DNA of 64,000 bases from Schistosoma haematobium (GCF_000699445.3 NC_067196.1:87894364-87958363); one strand, 5' to 3'; counted from the stretch's first letter, positions 11,901-21,243 are shown. Translations and numbers: made by a program. Notes: generated by a model from the letters alone, not told the origin.

Positions 11901-12624
11901 CGTCCTTCAAAATATAGTATTAAAAAAGACGAATATGAAAAAAATTAAAAATAAGAAGCGAAATCTCCGGAGAAAAACATAAATTCCTGCAACTTGTTAA
12001 ATCTATGTATACAATGGAGAAAATGGTATACAGATTTAAGCTTAAAATATAGTAATAATGTCAAAAATTAACAAACATAGAAAACAGAAAGTCAGTCCAA
12101 CTAGGACCAACACCAAACTTTTAAAATAATCATTTTAAGAACAACAAAACTCACATCAATACCCAAAGAAAGGTATTTAAAAAAATCAATATGTAGAAAT
12201 AAGAAAACAAATGAAGTTAATATTTTAGTTTTACAATGAACTAACTTGGTGGATCAGTGAAATCTGTGGTACCATGATCATGAAAAATAGTTGAACCAAT
12301 CTCAATGGCATTCTCTTGTAGCCATGTAAACCATCGCCTAAATGCTTTATTTCCAAATCTCTGCGGCTGCTCCTCAGGTGGGTAATCTTTAATTGCTTGC
12401 TGTAACTTGTCAAGCATTTCACATACCAACATTATGGCCTGAAATAGTTACATTTATAATAGTAACTTCCAAAACACCTTAGAAGATTTCAAATTATCCT
12501 GGATTGGACGAGAGACCAATTTACTATTGACACTATTTATTAGGTTAAGAATCTCATTACAAGCGATAGAAGAAGTCCACTGACGTAAATCAGCTGGAGA
12601 TACAATTCTTTTAGTTAAACCCAT
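1344..12624 (-). CDS. PTPA: Serine/threonine-protein phosphatase 2A activator (PTPA), complete, six exons
   Basis: PTPA is a peptidyl-prolyl isomerase-type activator that helps assemble active PP2A catalytic subunit in cytosol and nucleus. Exons on the minus strand: 12624-12478, 12438-12246, 10124-9789, 9214-9117, 2383-2276, 1556-1344. All junctions are GT-AG and phases match, giving 1095 nt (364 residues plus TAG), close to the about 358 residues of the human protein. Family motifs are present in order: QRFGNKAFRRWF, GNSTRIDYGTGHE (about residues 132-144), RMEPAGSHGVW (about 197-207), LDDFQFVPFIWGS, CKTGPFEEHS, GLIKMYKGE and EKFPVVQHF. The C-terminal 40 residues are Gly/Ser/Gln-rich and not family-typical. 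Introns are 39, 2121, 574, 6733 and 719 bp; the large ones are packed with retrotransposon pieces. The start ATG follows an acceptor-like TTACTAG, so an upstream non-coding exon or spliced-leader addition is possible. Assignment is very secure. Confidence 0.94.
2276..2383 (-). CDS. PTPA: PTPA exon 5
   Basis: 36 codons between acceptor TACTACTAG and donor GTAAGT. Encodes CKTGPFEEHSHTLYGISEVP and continues to GLIKMYKGE, clear family motifs. It lies 6.7 kb from exon 4, separated by RTE, SINE and Penelope fragments. Confidence 0.93.
2485..2718 (-). mobile_element. RTE-A 3' end fragment (3' UTR and tail)
   Basis: Minus-strand copy of the RTE-A 3' UTR, ending in the cgtacgtacg stretch, the acaacatagaac motif and a (GACT)n tail. 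The same sequence appears on the plus strand at 4822-5068 and 28210-28437. It abuts the RTE-B tail at 2719. Confidence 0.85.
2719..3580 (-). mobile_element. RTE-B retrotransposon, C-terminal ORF2 part, 3' UTR and tail
   Basis: Minus-strand frames encode the post-RT region: YANMGHLWRLLDVSLAVK, HRRLRRIADIQWQHHIS, LRWLGHVLRMSSQRIPRRA, GWKKRRGGQCMTWC, LPGWGPRDGATQWLE, MAQNRSQWRS. It ends with a 3' end (ttggtacaagggagcacc on the plus strand) and a TTTA-rich tail. The (AAT)n tract at 2881-2942 is in the 3' UTR. Upstream in element sense it joins the 5' segment at 3581-3934. Confidence 0.85.
2881..2942. repeat. (AAT)n microsatellite
   Basis: About 20 perfect AAT units inside the RTE-B 3' UTR. Confidence 0.95.
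3581..3934 (-). mobile_element. RTE-B 5' segment, fused to its ORF2 C-terminus by internal deletion
   Basis: About 350 bp, GC-richer, shared with 29408-29830 (plus) and with the minus-strand pieces at 36212-36330 and 37462-37700. Here it joins mid-ORF2 at about 3580, whereas the other copies join the 3' tail directly. This suggests it is the element's 5' region. No convincing protein in it. Confidence 0.65.
3935..4060 (-). mobile_element. RTE-A ORF2 C-terminal scrap
   Basis: Minus strand encodes MTQNRLQWHRCIHSLC and the preceding RTE-A end sequence; it adjoins the RTE-B 5' segment without a 3' UTR. Confidence 0.7.
4486..4560 (+). pseudogene. tRNA-like sequence (degenerate tRNA or SINE head)
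   Basis: Shows an A-box-like tagctcagtgttaaag, a 7-base anticodon-type loop closed by CAGA/TCTG, and a B-box-like gggtttgaatacc with a short T-arm stem. The acceptor stem does not close and RTE-A follows at once, so it is more likely a tRNA-derived repeat than a working tRNA. Confidence 0.4.
4565..5068 (+). mobile_element. RTE-A retrotransposon, 5'-truncated 3' end
   Basis: Encodes LPRRAMFNGIGVGWKKARGG, SYVGRCRQPGWGPRDDSNRW, MTQNRLQWRRCIHSICSPKF then stop, followed by the full 3' UTR and an actgactgactg tail. Nearly the same as 27956-28437 and an inverted match to 2485-2710. Confidence 0.9.
5069..5729. other. PTPA intron 4 stretch, nothing recognised
   Basis: AT-rich; contains only an unsupported 60-codon frame. 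Confidence 0.5.
5730..5945 (-). mobile_element. tRNA-derived SINE with decayed hammerhead
   Basis: Minus strand runs from a ttaacaccgttgaatg head through ccggctcagtgg and a tRNA-like part to the ribozyme region and the gtggtctagcc tail. The hammerhead core reads CTGGGGG instead of CUGANGA and stem II is damaged, so it should be inactive. Confidence 0.75.
6417..6638 (+). repeat. Left inverted repeat of Penelope-like element PLE-E
   Basis: About 220 bp, near-perfect inverted match of 6945-7163. Contains tctgagctggatggtttgg and gaacgatatcatcagcac. Diverged copies lie at 13915-14090 and 47885-48100. Confidence 0.8.
6639..6944 (+). mobile_element. PLE-E GIY-YIG endonuclease C-terminal fragment
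   Basis: Broken frames give LHEHQLAVKRHDMSSLIS, HMDNGGH and then SINKHIEIDQIYQPIRK, the pattern seen at the end of GIY-YIG domains in some Penelope-like elements. RT is absent. The fragment sits exactly between the two inverted repeats, so the whole is a heavily deleted element. Confidence 0.6.
6945..7163 (-). repeat. Right inverted repeat of PLE-E
   Basis: Inverted partner of 6417-6638 with only scattered substitutions. The apparent 141-codon plus-strand frame across it is not a gene. Confidence 0.8.
7164..7539. other. PTPA intron 4 stretch, nothing recognised
   Basis: No coding signal or known repeat seen. Confidence 0.45.
7540..8720 (-). mobile_element. RTE-A retrotransposon, partial ORF2 (RT to C-terminus), broken
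   Basis: Minus strand encodes RT palm pieces (MVVFLDLKATFDSVDRE, the motif-A block), a damaged YADD region, then FAKLCHLWRRRDICPS, AVRHVLLYGCETWSLMVED, LRWLGHVLRMPEHQLLRRA and GRCRLLDWGPRDYRN. Several stops and frameshifts. The RT part (8140-8660) is an almost exact inverted match of 14811-15343, including the same nonsense codon. Confidence 0.88.
8721..9116. other. PTPA intron 4 end, nothing recognised
   Basis: AT-rich sequence next to exon 4; no supported gene or repeat. Confidence 0.45.
9117..9214 (-). CDS. PTPA: PTPA exon 4
   Basis: 98 bp between acceptor AACTTTCAG and donor GTGAGT. It encodes SQHNPTVITDRDVVELEKDK followed by YLFSCISYIHH, filling the family segment between the SQLI and KTGPF motifs. 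Identified by reading frame and alignment to the family pattern. Confidence 0.9.
9789..10124 (-). CDS. PTPA: PTPA exon 3, conserved core
   Basis: 336 bp, from acceptor TTTTCATTCAG to donor GTAACT, phase 1 at both ends. It holds the most conserved PTPA blocks, GNSTRIDYGTGHE and RMEPAGSHGVW plus LDDFQFVPFIWGS, which shape the peptide and nucleotide-binding cleft in this family. Confidence 0.96.
10300..10456 (-). mobile_element. Degenerate RTE-B 5' segment
   Basis: Diverged match to the 3600-3660 type sequence (catcccaaagcctctgactt, then aatccaaaaaagcagtgaag). The 64-codon minus-strand frame here is a by-product. Lies in PTPA intron 2. Confidence 0.45.
10457..11685. other. PTPA intron 2, nothing recognised
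   Basis: About 1.2 kb of AT-rich sequence with no coding signal seen on either strand. Confidence 0.5.
11686..11815 (-). mobile_element. RTE-A deletion remnant
   Basis: Minus strand reads VERVDRFTYLGSFISPC, then jumps straight to the 3' end motif (gacgtagaacttc) and the cagtcagtcag tail, so about 0.9 kb of the element's C-terminus and UTR is missing. Confidence 0.7.
12246..12438 (-). CDS. PTPA: PTPA exon 2
   Basis: Begins AIMLVCEMLDKLQQAI after an acceptor (ATTTCAG) only 39 bp from exon 1. It contains the conserved QRFGNKAFRRWF stretch and ends in phase 1 at a GTTAGT donor. Confidence 0.93.
12478..12624 (-). CDS. PTPA: PTPA exon 1 (residues 1-49)
   Basis: Starts MGLTKRIVSPADLRQW and ends SSK before a GTGTTT donor. 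It matches the family N-terminal segment (KK-I-x-x-P-x-D-x-x-x-W). The start is chosen because it gives a normal total length and because the bases just upstream look like a splice acceptor, not coding sequence. Confidence 0.85.
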
Positions 12625-12699
12625 CTAGTAAGAAAATAAAAGGAATAAAGCTAAGGTGGTCAAGAACATAATTATATTGTCGATCAGTACGAAGTTGAC

Positions 12700-13378
12700 C
12701 ATGCGCATTTTGAATTTTTTATAATTACTTCTAACTATAATATGATGCTTTCACAGAGTGCAATAATTACAACAAAGTGGTTATGAAAAACATAACTAGC
12801 TAACTAGATGTTATCCCGACCGTAGCTGCTACCCTGACGTCGCGATCGAGATTGCCTATCGTGACGACACAACAGAACTATATTGGCTCAGACACATGCT
12901 CCTTTAGGTCCCACTACGCCAGGCAAGTCGGTAGGAGAATGGTAAGATTAAAAGCATCAACTTAATGTCCGAGAAAGAAGTTGTATTGCTGACTGTGGAG
13001 GGGTGCAACAGTAGCAAGGAGTCTCCCCCGGATAACCGGTACCTGCGGCAATGCTGCCTTGTGATAACAGATGGAAGAAGTTGAAAAAGGATGACCCTAA
13101 ACTGTCACACCTAACCTTAGCTCACGGATTTCCATATCCGGTAGTAAGGCCTATTGTTATTTGGAGCTAACACATCAAAAACCTCACATAAAATGTCTGA
13201 GAGCGACCAGCCTCAAGCAGTTATAATTTGGACTCTGCAGCGACGTTCCCAAGTCGTTGGAACAACCACTAATCCAGCTTCTTTTGCAGGTCACTTAAGA
13301 GATATTCTCCCACGGTGTGAGCAGCCGAGAAGTCACAACCACCCTTATACCTCTAACAGTGCCCCAGACCACCTTGTT
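12700..13378. other. GC-richer interspersed sequence of unknown type
   Basis: From about 12820 the composition is clearly less AT-rich (cgtagctgctaccctgacgt, cggataaccggtacctgcgg). Short plus-strand frames exist but no domain is recognised. It ends at the RTE-A tail at 13379. Probably a retroelement 5' or UTR fragment. Confidence 0.35.
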
Positions 13379-13529
13379 CAGTCAGTCAATAACAACGTAG
13401 AACTTCGTACGTACGTACATCAGTTTGAGTCGCCATACCACATTGGCACAGAGATGCAGTTGTCCATTGAAATCCCATAGTGGTAGAGGTAGTAAAAGTA
13501 TAAGTAGTAATAGGAAAGATTAGGGTTTG

Positions 13530-13530
<1 letters not shown>
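13379..13530 (-). mobile_element. RTE-A 3' UTR fragment
   Basis: Minus-strand copy of the RTE-A 3' end (cagtcagtcaataacaacg, then cgtacgtacgtac), ending at a long (TA)n tract. Confidence 0.85.

Positions 13531-13532
<2 letters not shown>

Positions 13533-13622
<90 letters not shown>
13533..13622. repeat. (TA)n microsatellite, about 90 bp
   Basis: Uninterrupted alternating TA. The Ile-Tyr repeat frames across it are artefacts. Confidence 0.97.
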
Positions 13623-13626
<4 letters not shown>

Positions 13627-13914
13627 ACATAACCAATGAGTAAGAACAATTCAATTAATTACCCACTTTTTAATTATACTAATTCAGTAACAGCATATAT
13701 CTGAATAATAATTGGAAGTTATGTTTTGTGTTGATAGTGTAACTTATCAGTTAGCCAAATCAACATAAATGGAGCATGGATTAAACCTACAGCTTATTAC
13801 TCGTACTCAACTTCGAAAAACATCACTTCCACTCATATTACTACATCATTTGAGACTATTTCCCATCTTTAGTAGACTATAAATAGAAATGCCGCTTAAT
13901 ATAACCAACTTGAG

Positions 13915-14090
13915 CATAACGAACATTCTTGGCGGACTTCAATTTTCTGAGCTGGATGTTTTAATCGTGAAGCTTTTATTAATCACCTGGACAAAATTAT
14001 CAACATAAGCTTTAAGTAAAAGTGGGACAATCGAATTTCTCCTCATATAACTAAAAGCTTTTCTGCAGACATTGATTAGTTACCATTAAC
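13915..14090 (+). repeat. Degenerate PLE-E terminal repeat
   Basis: Shares ttctgagctggatg, aatcgtgaagctttta and tcgaatttctcc with the 6417-6638 repeat at the same spacing, with many substitutions. Confidence 0.5.
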
Positions 14091-14810
14091 CTTTAAAGTA
14101 CATTAATCTGCATTATTATATCTTATTTGATACCACATCACAAAAGGACATGATATTTAAATCCTTTAAATGATGGTACATACAGCCTTGAAAATGTATT
14201 CAGAATGACCTGTTTACATGATTAATGAGGAAATGCAATCTCAAATTACAGTTCATGAGAACCAAACCATTGTCAATTAGGTTGAAATTTGGTTACAGTA
14301 AATTATTCAGTGTGAACGCTATCCATGGTATTTTAATACAATTTAATGGTTTGTGTTGATGACAAAGACTCAGTTCAAATATTTTAATGTTTTATTGATG
14401 TAAACTCGAAAAACAAATGTAATTGGATTGAATACACTGGATGAAAATTAAGAAGCTTCATCTACGAAACCGGTGTTTAAACCCTAGTTATTGGGACAAG
14501 GGAAATAAGAGGAAAGAATGGTTTCGTTCACAGTCATCACTCATCGTTGGAGGCTCAACAGGAGAATTCTTCTTGTTTTGGAGCGCATATTCAGACTCTG
14601 ATTATGCTTTAATACGAGCACGCATATGTTTGTGCTTCAGTGGATGAAAGAAAACCACATTAAGACCATTCGAGTTAAACTCAGTAACGAGAAAGCCAAA
14701 AGTAGATTCCATGAACAACGGAGGCTACATTTAGGCGATTCTGAAAACGAGGCTGACCCAGATGTTGCTCGGAAAGACATACAAACAGCAGTGGAAAAAT
14801 AAGCGCCCTG
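14091..14810. other. Intergenic stretch, no clear gene
   Basis: A broken plus-strand frame at about 14655-14800 (NEKAKSRFHEQRRLHLGDSE) looks like transposon coding debris just before the RTE-A piece; otherwise nothing recognised. Confidence 0.4.
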
Positions 14811-15343
14811 GTCGTAGCTGAATCGACCACATAATCACCATTCATCAGGTTTTAAAACACAGACATACGTATCAGCATCCGACAATGGTAGTTTTTCTTG
14901 ACTTAAAAGCAACATTTGACTCTGTTGACCGAGAAGTTCTGTGGCAGTGTCTGTCATTGAAAGGTGTACCTAAGAAGTACGTAGACCTTGTGAAGGCTCT
15001 TTAGTCGAACACCACCACTCGAGTCATAACTTATGGCGAACTGTCACCTGATTTTGCAACATCAAGTGGTCTCACAAGGCTGTCCACTATCTCCAATTTT
15101 TTTCAACTTCATCATAGACATACTGATGGAAATAACTTGCCGGTCGACTGAATTTTCAGGAATTGATCTCCTACTATAGTAGGAGGTCCACTTATCGACT
15201 CAGAGTACACAAATGACATAGTTCTGTTTGGTGAAGATGCTGATAAAATGCAGAATCTTTTGGTAGCACTGGGCAACACTGCCAGAATGTTTGCGATGCT
15301 CTTCTCCCTCCTCTAAATGCAAATTGCTGCTCCAGGATAATCT
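14811..15343 (+). mobile_element. RTE-A reverse transcriptase fragment, broken
   Basis: Encodes IHQVLKHRHTY, MVVFLDLKATFDSVDRE (motif A), a TAG nonsense codon after VKAL, and a degraded motif B and C ending DIVLFGEDADKMQNLL. Inverted twin of 8140-8660, with which it shares its disabling changes. Confidence 0.88.
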
Positions 15344-15758
15344 AATTGTGTAGGAAACTTAACTAATTCTTAGGGACTCAGGTCAGTGTTTGATTATAAT
15401 TTACGAACATTTTGTTTTGTATCGCAAAATACACCTAGGTTCCTACCTGAAGTCACCGGTGACCCACTGTTTCCAGATACGTACCCTCGTTAAGCGAAGG
15501 CTTCTACTTCGTTCAAGGCCGTTATCCGTACCTGACCTTGTGTAGACTTTGTAGCACATCAACTTCTTCATTGGTCAGTATTTTTGCGAAACCATGTCTT
15601 TCTGAGCATTTTCTCTTCATTCGTTGGTACACTCAACAGTGGCATCTTTATTAAAGGCATATGGTTTCAAAAAGGGCTGTGATTTTTTCTTGTGGTTATC
15701 CTTGCTTTGGGTACTTGTTGCACCATAAACCATTCTTGGTCTACTTTAACTAAAAGTA
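15344..15758. other. Flank of PLE-F, unknown
   Basis: The minus strand has partly open frames (VKVDQEWFMVQQVPKARITT), perhaps transposon-derived, not identified. Confidence 0.35.
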
Positions 15759-15974
15759 ATTTGAGCGAACAATTGTTTTCAATAACTTCATCATCAGGCT
15801 CTACAGTTATAAGTCCATAATTATAATATTTTACAAAGGCCAAAAATAAGGCATGTTTTAATGAGTTTGACAATGTTATGTGTTAAAAAAAATGGTGAGC
15901 GTTTGCATCTGTTACGATATATATATACTTCGAAAAATTGTAATATTTGCAAATTAGAAAGGTCATTCAATAAA
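15759..15974 (+). repeat. Left inverted repeat of Penelope-like element PLE-F
   Basis: 216 bp that is a near-exact reverse complement of 17026-17244. Contains cttcatcatcaggctctac and an atatatat tract. Confidence 0.92.
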
Positions 15975-17025
15975 TATGTTTAGAAAGTGTACATGGACGG
16001 GTCAGTATACCCATTTCCAAAGCTTCACACCTCTGCAATATAAAATAAATTTGGTTAAGTGTCTCAACCACAGAATCAAGGTATTATGTTCTGAAGACAG
16101 TGTGGAGGAAGAAATAGTTATACTAAAGAACACATTACGTAATAATGGCTATCCGGATAATTTCGTCAAAAAATACCTCGTACAAAGTATTAAAAAGAGA
16201 AGACATTGCGACACGGTCAGTAAAAAGACCTTATATCTGAAACTTGACTTTAAAGGCGACATAGCGGGTGATATTCTAACACGTCGACTCAAAAGATCTG
16301 TCGAGAGGACGTTTCATGCCGCCAAGTTACACATAACTTTCTCGACTAAGCCAGTACTCACACAACTAATCAAGGATAAGTTACCGAAGATGGGCTCCTC
16401 CATGTGTGTATACCAATTCAACTGCTCCTGTGGAGCTAGTTACATAGGCCGTACTCAGAGGGCTTTATCCTTGCGTGTTCGTGAACATGTACCAGCATGG
16501 TTGGGAAAAGGAGTCACCAAATCGATTAACAGCACTATTCTTTCTCACTTGGTAGATAGTGAACATCATATTAAAATAGAGGAAGCTTTCTCTGTTTTAT
16601 ATCAAGTTCCAAAATATCTACCTCAAGGAGCTAGATTACGACTACTTTACACAGCCGAAGCCATCTGGATCAACTCCAGAAGACCTAATTTTGCATCCAG
16701 AAAAAATATATCCAGCCTCTATGTTTACCCTGGCCTACGACTGGATCACCAAATACCTAGACTGAATATTATAAACCTCTTACCCCTTCCTTCCTTCATT
16801 TTATTTATTTTCCTTATTATCATTATTTGTCATTATCTATATCTTAATCTTCATATCCATCATTCCCAATTTGTTGACCGTAATTACCTTGATAACACCC
16901 CCCTTATTACATATTATATTCACACAACAATATTATTATTATTATTATCTCAGTTGACAAAATTATTTTCAATTTTGCAATAGTACTATTATATTATCTT
17001 ATTGTGACTGAACAATTTACTGACC
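15975..17025 (+). mobile_element. Penelope-like retroelement PLE-F: RT thumb and GIY-YIG endonuclease
   Basis: One open frame (15976-16983, 335 codons). It opens at FRKCTWTGQYTHFQSFTP, the segment that follows RT motif E in Penelope-like elements, so fingers and palm with the DD catalytic residues are missing. Then come LNHRIKVLCSED, LKNTLRNNGYPDNFV and LDFKGDIAGDILTRRL, followed by the endonuclease: CVYQFNCSCGASYIGRTQ, LSLRVREHVPAWL and TAEAIWINSRRPNF. The GIY-YIG core and its Arg and Glu are visible. A hydrophobic run of about 45 residues at the end (LPSFILFIFLIIIICHYLYL) is probably translated UTR. The frame has no stops, but without the RT catalytic part the copy cannot move by itself. 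Confidence 0.85.
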
Positions 17026-17244
17026 TTTATTGAATGACCTTTCTAATTTGCAAATATTACAATTCTTCGAAGTATATATATATATCGTAACAGATGCAAA
17101 CGCTCACCATTTTTTTTTAACACATAACATTGTCAAACTCATTAATACATGCCTTATTTTTGGCCTTTGTAAAATATTATAATTATGGACTTATAACTGT
17201 AGAGCCTGATGATGAAGTTATTGAAAACAATTGTTCGCTCAAAT
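17026..17244 (-). repeat. Right inverted repeat of PLE-F
   Basis: Inverted partner of 15759-15974, starting immediately after the coding part; differences are single-base indels in homopolymer and TA runs. Confidence 0.92.
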
Positions 17245-17418
17245 ATTCTTCGTTTTTGAATATTCTATGGGGATTTTTAAACTGCTAAAAGTAATTTGGT
17301 TAAAGTTTGAAACTTTTTGCTCGGGTTTGTCCTGTGGTACCTTTTTTTACTCCTTGACTAACACTAGTGTTCACATTGTGATCATTTTGTGTTTTAAACC
17401 TTTTTAACCAAAGTTAAA

Positions 17419-18485
17419 ATGGTTGGTAAGACTCATAAATGTGGATAACCATGCTGCTTGTTCCCCGTTGAGGAAAGGATGCAGTGCGATGATTGTAAAA
17501 AGTGGTACCATAAAATGTGTACACGCCTAAGTCCTATGGCATACAAAAGATGCTCGAAGCCTAACTCACATTGGCTTTGTATGTTCTGCTGTACGAATAA
17601 AAAGTTACTAATTCAGGGGGCTGTGAGCCTATTGGCTTTGTCATGCAAGAAAAACGATGGCCGTAGCGCTGGTAACACGAGCACTGACGGTGAAGAATGT
17701 GTCAGTGTAGTAAGTGCTGCTAACGGACGCGCTAAATACCCGACTGCGATTGACGAGAAAGTGAAATCTCCGTTAATATTAACGAGGAATGAAGTGTTGC
17801 TAGATACTGACATCGGCAATCATACACCTCTAGTCGAAATTGAAAACCCGAATAAAACTGTCACCGTTCCAAATAGTCCCGGTGTGGCTGTCCTGATTGG
17901 TGATAAATGGACTTCAGTACGGAGAAAAAGAAATGAGAAGAAAAAAGCTGTAGGCAAAACACAGCTGGTCAGCAAGTCATTGGAAGAGACGGTACCAGAA
18001 GTGAAAACTCCACTGCGTGACAAGACAGATCTCATTTTCATTTTTCATAAGTTAAGAGAGTCTTCCGATAAAGAACCAAAGGCTAGATTTGAACACGATC
18101 TCAATTATAATAAGACATCATTAAGTAAACTACTCCCAGATACATTTTCAGGAGTTAGTATTTGTTAGCTTTATAGAATAGGAAAAAGGTGGATTCCGAA
18201 AGACCTCAGAAAAACCGCCTCCTAAAGGTTACATTCAACACGGTGGAAGAAAGGAACCTGATTCTAAGTAATTCGCGTAAACTGATTGGATCCGGAATAT
18301 ATCTCCGTGAGGATCTCAGCCTAGCTGATCGTATTAAGAGACGAGCTGCAGAAGCGGAAACAAATGAGCGTCGCCAAAACGGTGAAAGAAACCTCGTTCT
18401 TAAGGGTTTTGAAATTGTAAAAGTTCGGAGCAAAACGATTCCCAAGCCACTCTGGGTGGCAAGAGAAAGCTGTCCACAGACTTAA
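17419..18485 (+). pseudogene. CR1-type LINE ORF1 with PHD finger, broken
   Basis: Starts ATG at 17419 (MVGKTHKCG, then an in-frame TAA) and continues CLFPVEERMQCDDCKKWYH, KMCTRLS, SHWLCMFCC. The Cys and His spacing fits a C4HC3 PHD-type zinc finger, known from ORF1 of CR1 LINEs. A basic linker (SVRRKRNEKKKAVGKTQ) and a second domain (LLKVTFNTVEERNLILSN, YLREDLSLADRIKRR) follow, reached through a stop and frameshift at 18165-18190. ORF1 products bind element RNA. The copy is inactivated by at least two stops. Encoded just upstream of ORF2, as normal for this clade. Confidence 0.82.
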
Positions 18486-18487
18486 AG

Positions 18488-20520
18488 GTGTGCTACACAA
18501 ATGCTCGCAGCCTACTAAATAAAATGGCGGAGCTGAAGTCAGTAGTGGATAAAGAAAAACCGGACGTTATTGCTGTCTCGGAAACTTGGTTAACGTCAGA
18601 AGTATTAGATAGTGAAATCCAGTTGACTGGTTTCATAACTGGTAGGGCTGATAGATTAAACCGAAAGTGAGGCGGGGTTATTCTATACACGAAAAGTACC
18701 CTAACCATAAGATTAGCTGAGACAGTAGCACATGTTTCAGGGACATGTGAACTGGTGAGATATAAGTTGAAATGCCAACGGCAAGATATTGAAGTAGTTG
18801 TAGTATATCGCAGTCCAGAATGTGTAGCAGATGATGTTATCCTAAGTAAACTTAAGTCCTGGTGTAACAACGGTAAAAGCCTTGTAGTAGGCGACTTTAA
18901 TGCACCATATATAAACTGGATTAACTTAGAAATAGGGTCATCGATATCGTCGTTCGACTGCAAACTATTAGAAACCTCGATTGGATTAACATTATTTCAA
19001 CATATTAGAGATCCAGCAAGATATGACCTAAGAAACTCTTCTCTTTTAGATTGAGTCTTCACACACGGTGATGACGTTGATCAAATGGCTTTTCTCCCAC
19101 CACTTGGGAGAAGTGACCATGCAGTCATCTTATTCAAATTCATGACTGAGATTGCTTGTCAAACGGTTGCGCCGGCCCGTCCTAAAATATGGGAGGCAGA
19201 TATGCTATCAATTAACTCCGCAGCATCGGCTGAGAACTGGGAAATTGACTCAAAGGCATCAGTACAAGAGGCATGGACTCTATTCAGGCAGTTATACAAC
19301 CGGGTAACTCAACCATACATACCCTGGACTGTCCCAAAAAAAAGAAGCACGGACATCCCTGGATAGGGCGGGATATTCGACGCTTACTAAGACAAAAGAA
19401 GAAATGCTGGGATGTTGCCATCTGCCTTGGCACTGCAGGTACGACGGAACGCTACAGATCGATAAGAAACGAGTGTATAACTAAAATTCGGGAAGCGCAA
19501 AGAAAATATGAAAGGCAGCTGGCACAATCTGCATTCAAGCAGCCCAAGAGAATATTCTCGTACATAAACTTCAGAACAAGGATGCATCATTGGATTCCCA
19601 GCCTAATTAAAGAAGGAAGTGAATCTGAAATGATAGAGGAAGATCAGGAAAAAGCAGAGGCTATGGCTAACTATTTTGGGACAGTTTTCACTTAGGAACC
19701 TCCTCTAGAGAAAGAACCAGACCAAAGTAAACAGTCAACAAACCACCTGCTCACCATGGACTTCGATCAAGACGATGTGCCTAAGGCTCTTAGCACTTTA
19801 AACATGGAAACGTTAACAGGAACAGATGAATACTGAGACATATTCCACAATATATCGCGGCTCCACTGACTGTGATATTCAATATGTCACTTGACCAATG
19901 TGTGTTCCCTATGGACTAGAAGGACGCGATCGTCACTCCCATACACAAAACAGGTCTACGACAAGTTCCATCGAATTACAGACCTGTAAGGCTCACCAGT
20001 GTTGTAATTAAAATACTGGAAAAAAGTAATCAAACGGACCATAACGGCATTTATGGAAACCAATTACTTGCTAAACATGGAACAACATGGTTTAAGAAAG
20101 GGTATATCTTGTACAACGAACCTCCTTATAGCAAGGGAATTTCGTATAAATGCGCTAGACAACGAAAACTCAGTGGATGTTGTCTACATAGATTTCAGTA
20201 GGGCTTTTGACAAGGTGCCACCTAATAGGCTGTCATTGAAGTTGGAAAACCTTGGTATTGCTGGACCTCTTTCAAAATGGATTAAGGATTTCGGACCTCA
20301 CTTGTTCTCTCTTTTTCTTCCCACTAGATCGCGACATCTCAGAGGACATAGCAGGCGAGTAGAAAAGCCAAGAACGAACAAAATACCAGCAGCATACAGG
20401 TTTTCACACCGAGTCATCAATACTTGGAACCTGCTGACCGAAGCAGTGATATCCGCACCTTCAATTGACTCTTTCAAGAGAGGACCGGACACTCACAGAA
20501 GCATACTAGAAAAGGAATAA
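18488..20520 (+). mobile_element. CR1-type LINE ORF2: endonuclease and partial RT, internal deletion
   Basis: AP-endonuclease motifs in order: CYTNARSLLNK (Asn), VIAVSETWL (Glu), VVGDFNAPYINW (Asp, Asn) and GRSDHAVI (catalytic His), spread over several frames with stops near 18668, 19052 and 19363. The RT part begins YLLNMEQHGLRKG and reaches motif A, YIDFSRAFDKVPPN. After WIKDF (about 20290) it jumps to the far C-terminus (LRGHSRRVEKPRTNK, HRVINTWNLLTEAVISAPS, IDSFKRGPD), so RT motifs B to E are deleted. Ends TAA at 20518-20520. Tail-to-tail with the minus-strand CR1 at 21244-24830. Confidence 0.85.
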
Positions 20521-21243
20521 CATAGACCATAGGCCTTTTGTCCTTACTACACAAATCTGAATCTGAAATTTATTCGTTCCTCGGGGTGAGTGTGGATTCC
20601 GCTTAACTGATAAGTTAGCCAGAATTTAGTGTTGTTTTACGGACTCCGAAATAACTTTTATTTACTTAGACAGCTCTGTTTTAGATCCCGAAAACTGAAA
20701 TATTATTTCAAAACATTTGTTTAACACGACTAACTACTGTTTTTCTGATGGTTGCTGCTTTGGTTTTTCAAGGCTTATGCTCTGTTATGCATTATCGCTA
20801 AAATGGTTTATTTGGAGATCGTAGCAAATGCCCTACTGTTACTTACATATTCAGTAGCTTGTTTCACAAGTCCATATACTAGAGTAAGCCAATTTGTTGC
20901 GTTCTAAACTGTAATTGGTATCAGCAAACGTTATTTAGCATTTTCATTGTTTCATTCTCTGTATATTTGTGAGAATAGTTTTACTTTTGCGTGTTTGACA
21001 TTAAACAGGAAATAAAAAACTCTGAATGTTATCCTCGTTTAATTTTTTGGAAGTCCTTTGAAGTGGAAATTCAGTGAACCACACTGTTTACCAACTTTTC
21101 GAAAGAGAAACTTGCTGGCTGCATATAACACTCAGATACTTTCGATCTGTTAAATGTTTCATCTTCAGGTTAATTTTAGTTCTTGAAAATTTAGTACCTT
21201 ATCTGTTCTCCGGCAATAAGTGTAGGAGGTCTATCGACCTATA
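20521..21243. other. Spacer between two converging CR1 elements
   Basis: Probably the 3' UTRs of both CR1 copies plus unrelated AT-rich DNA; no gene seen. Confidence 0.45.

Noticed and set aside
13386..13649. Ile-Tyr repeat frames at 13.5 kb and 38.3 kb
   Set aside because: Both are translations of (TA)n microsatellites.
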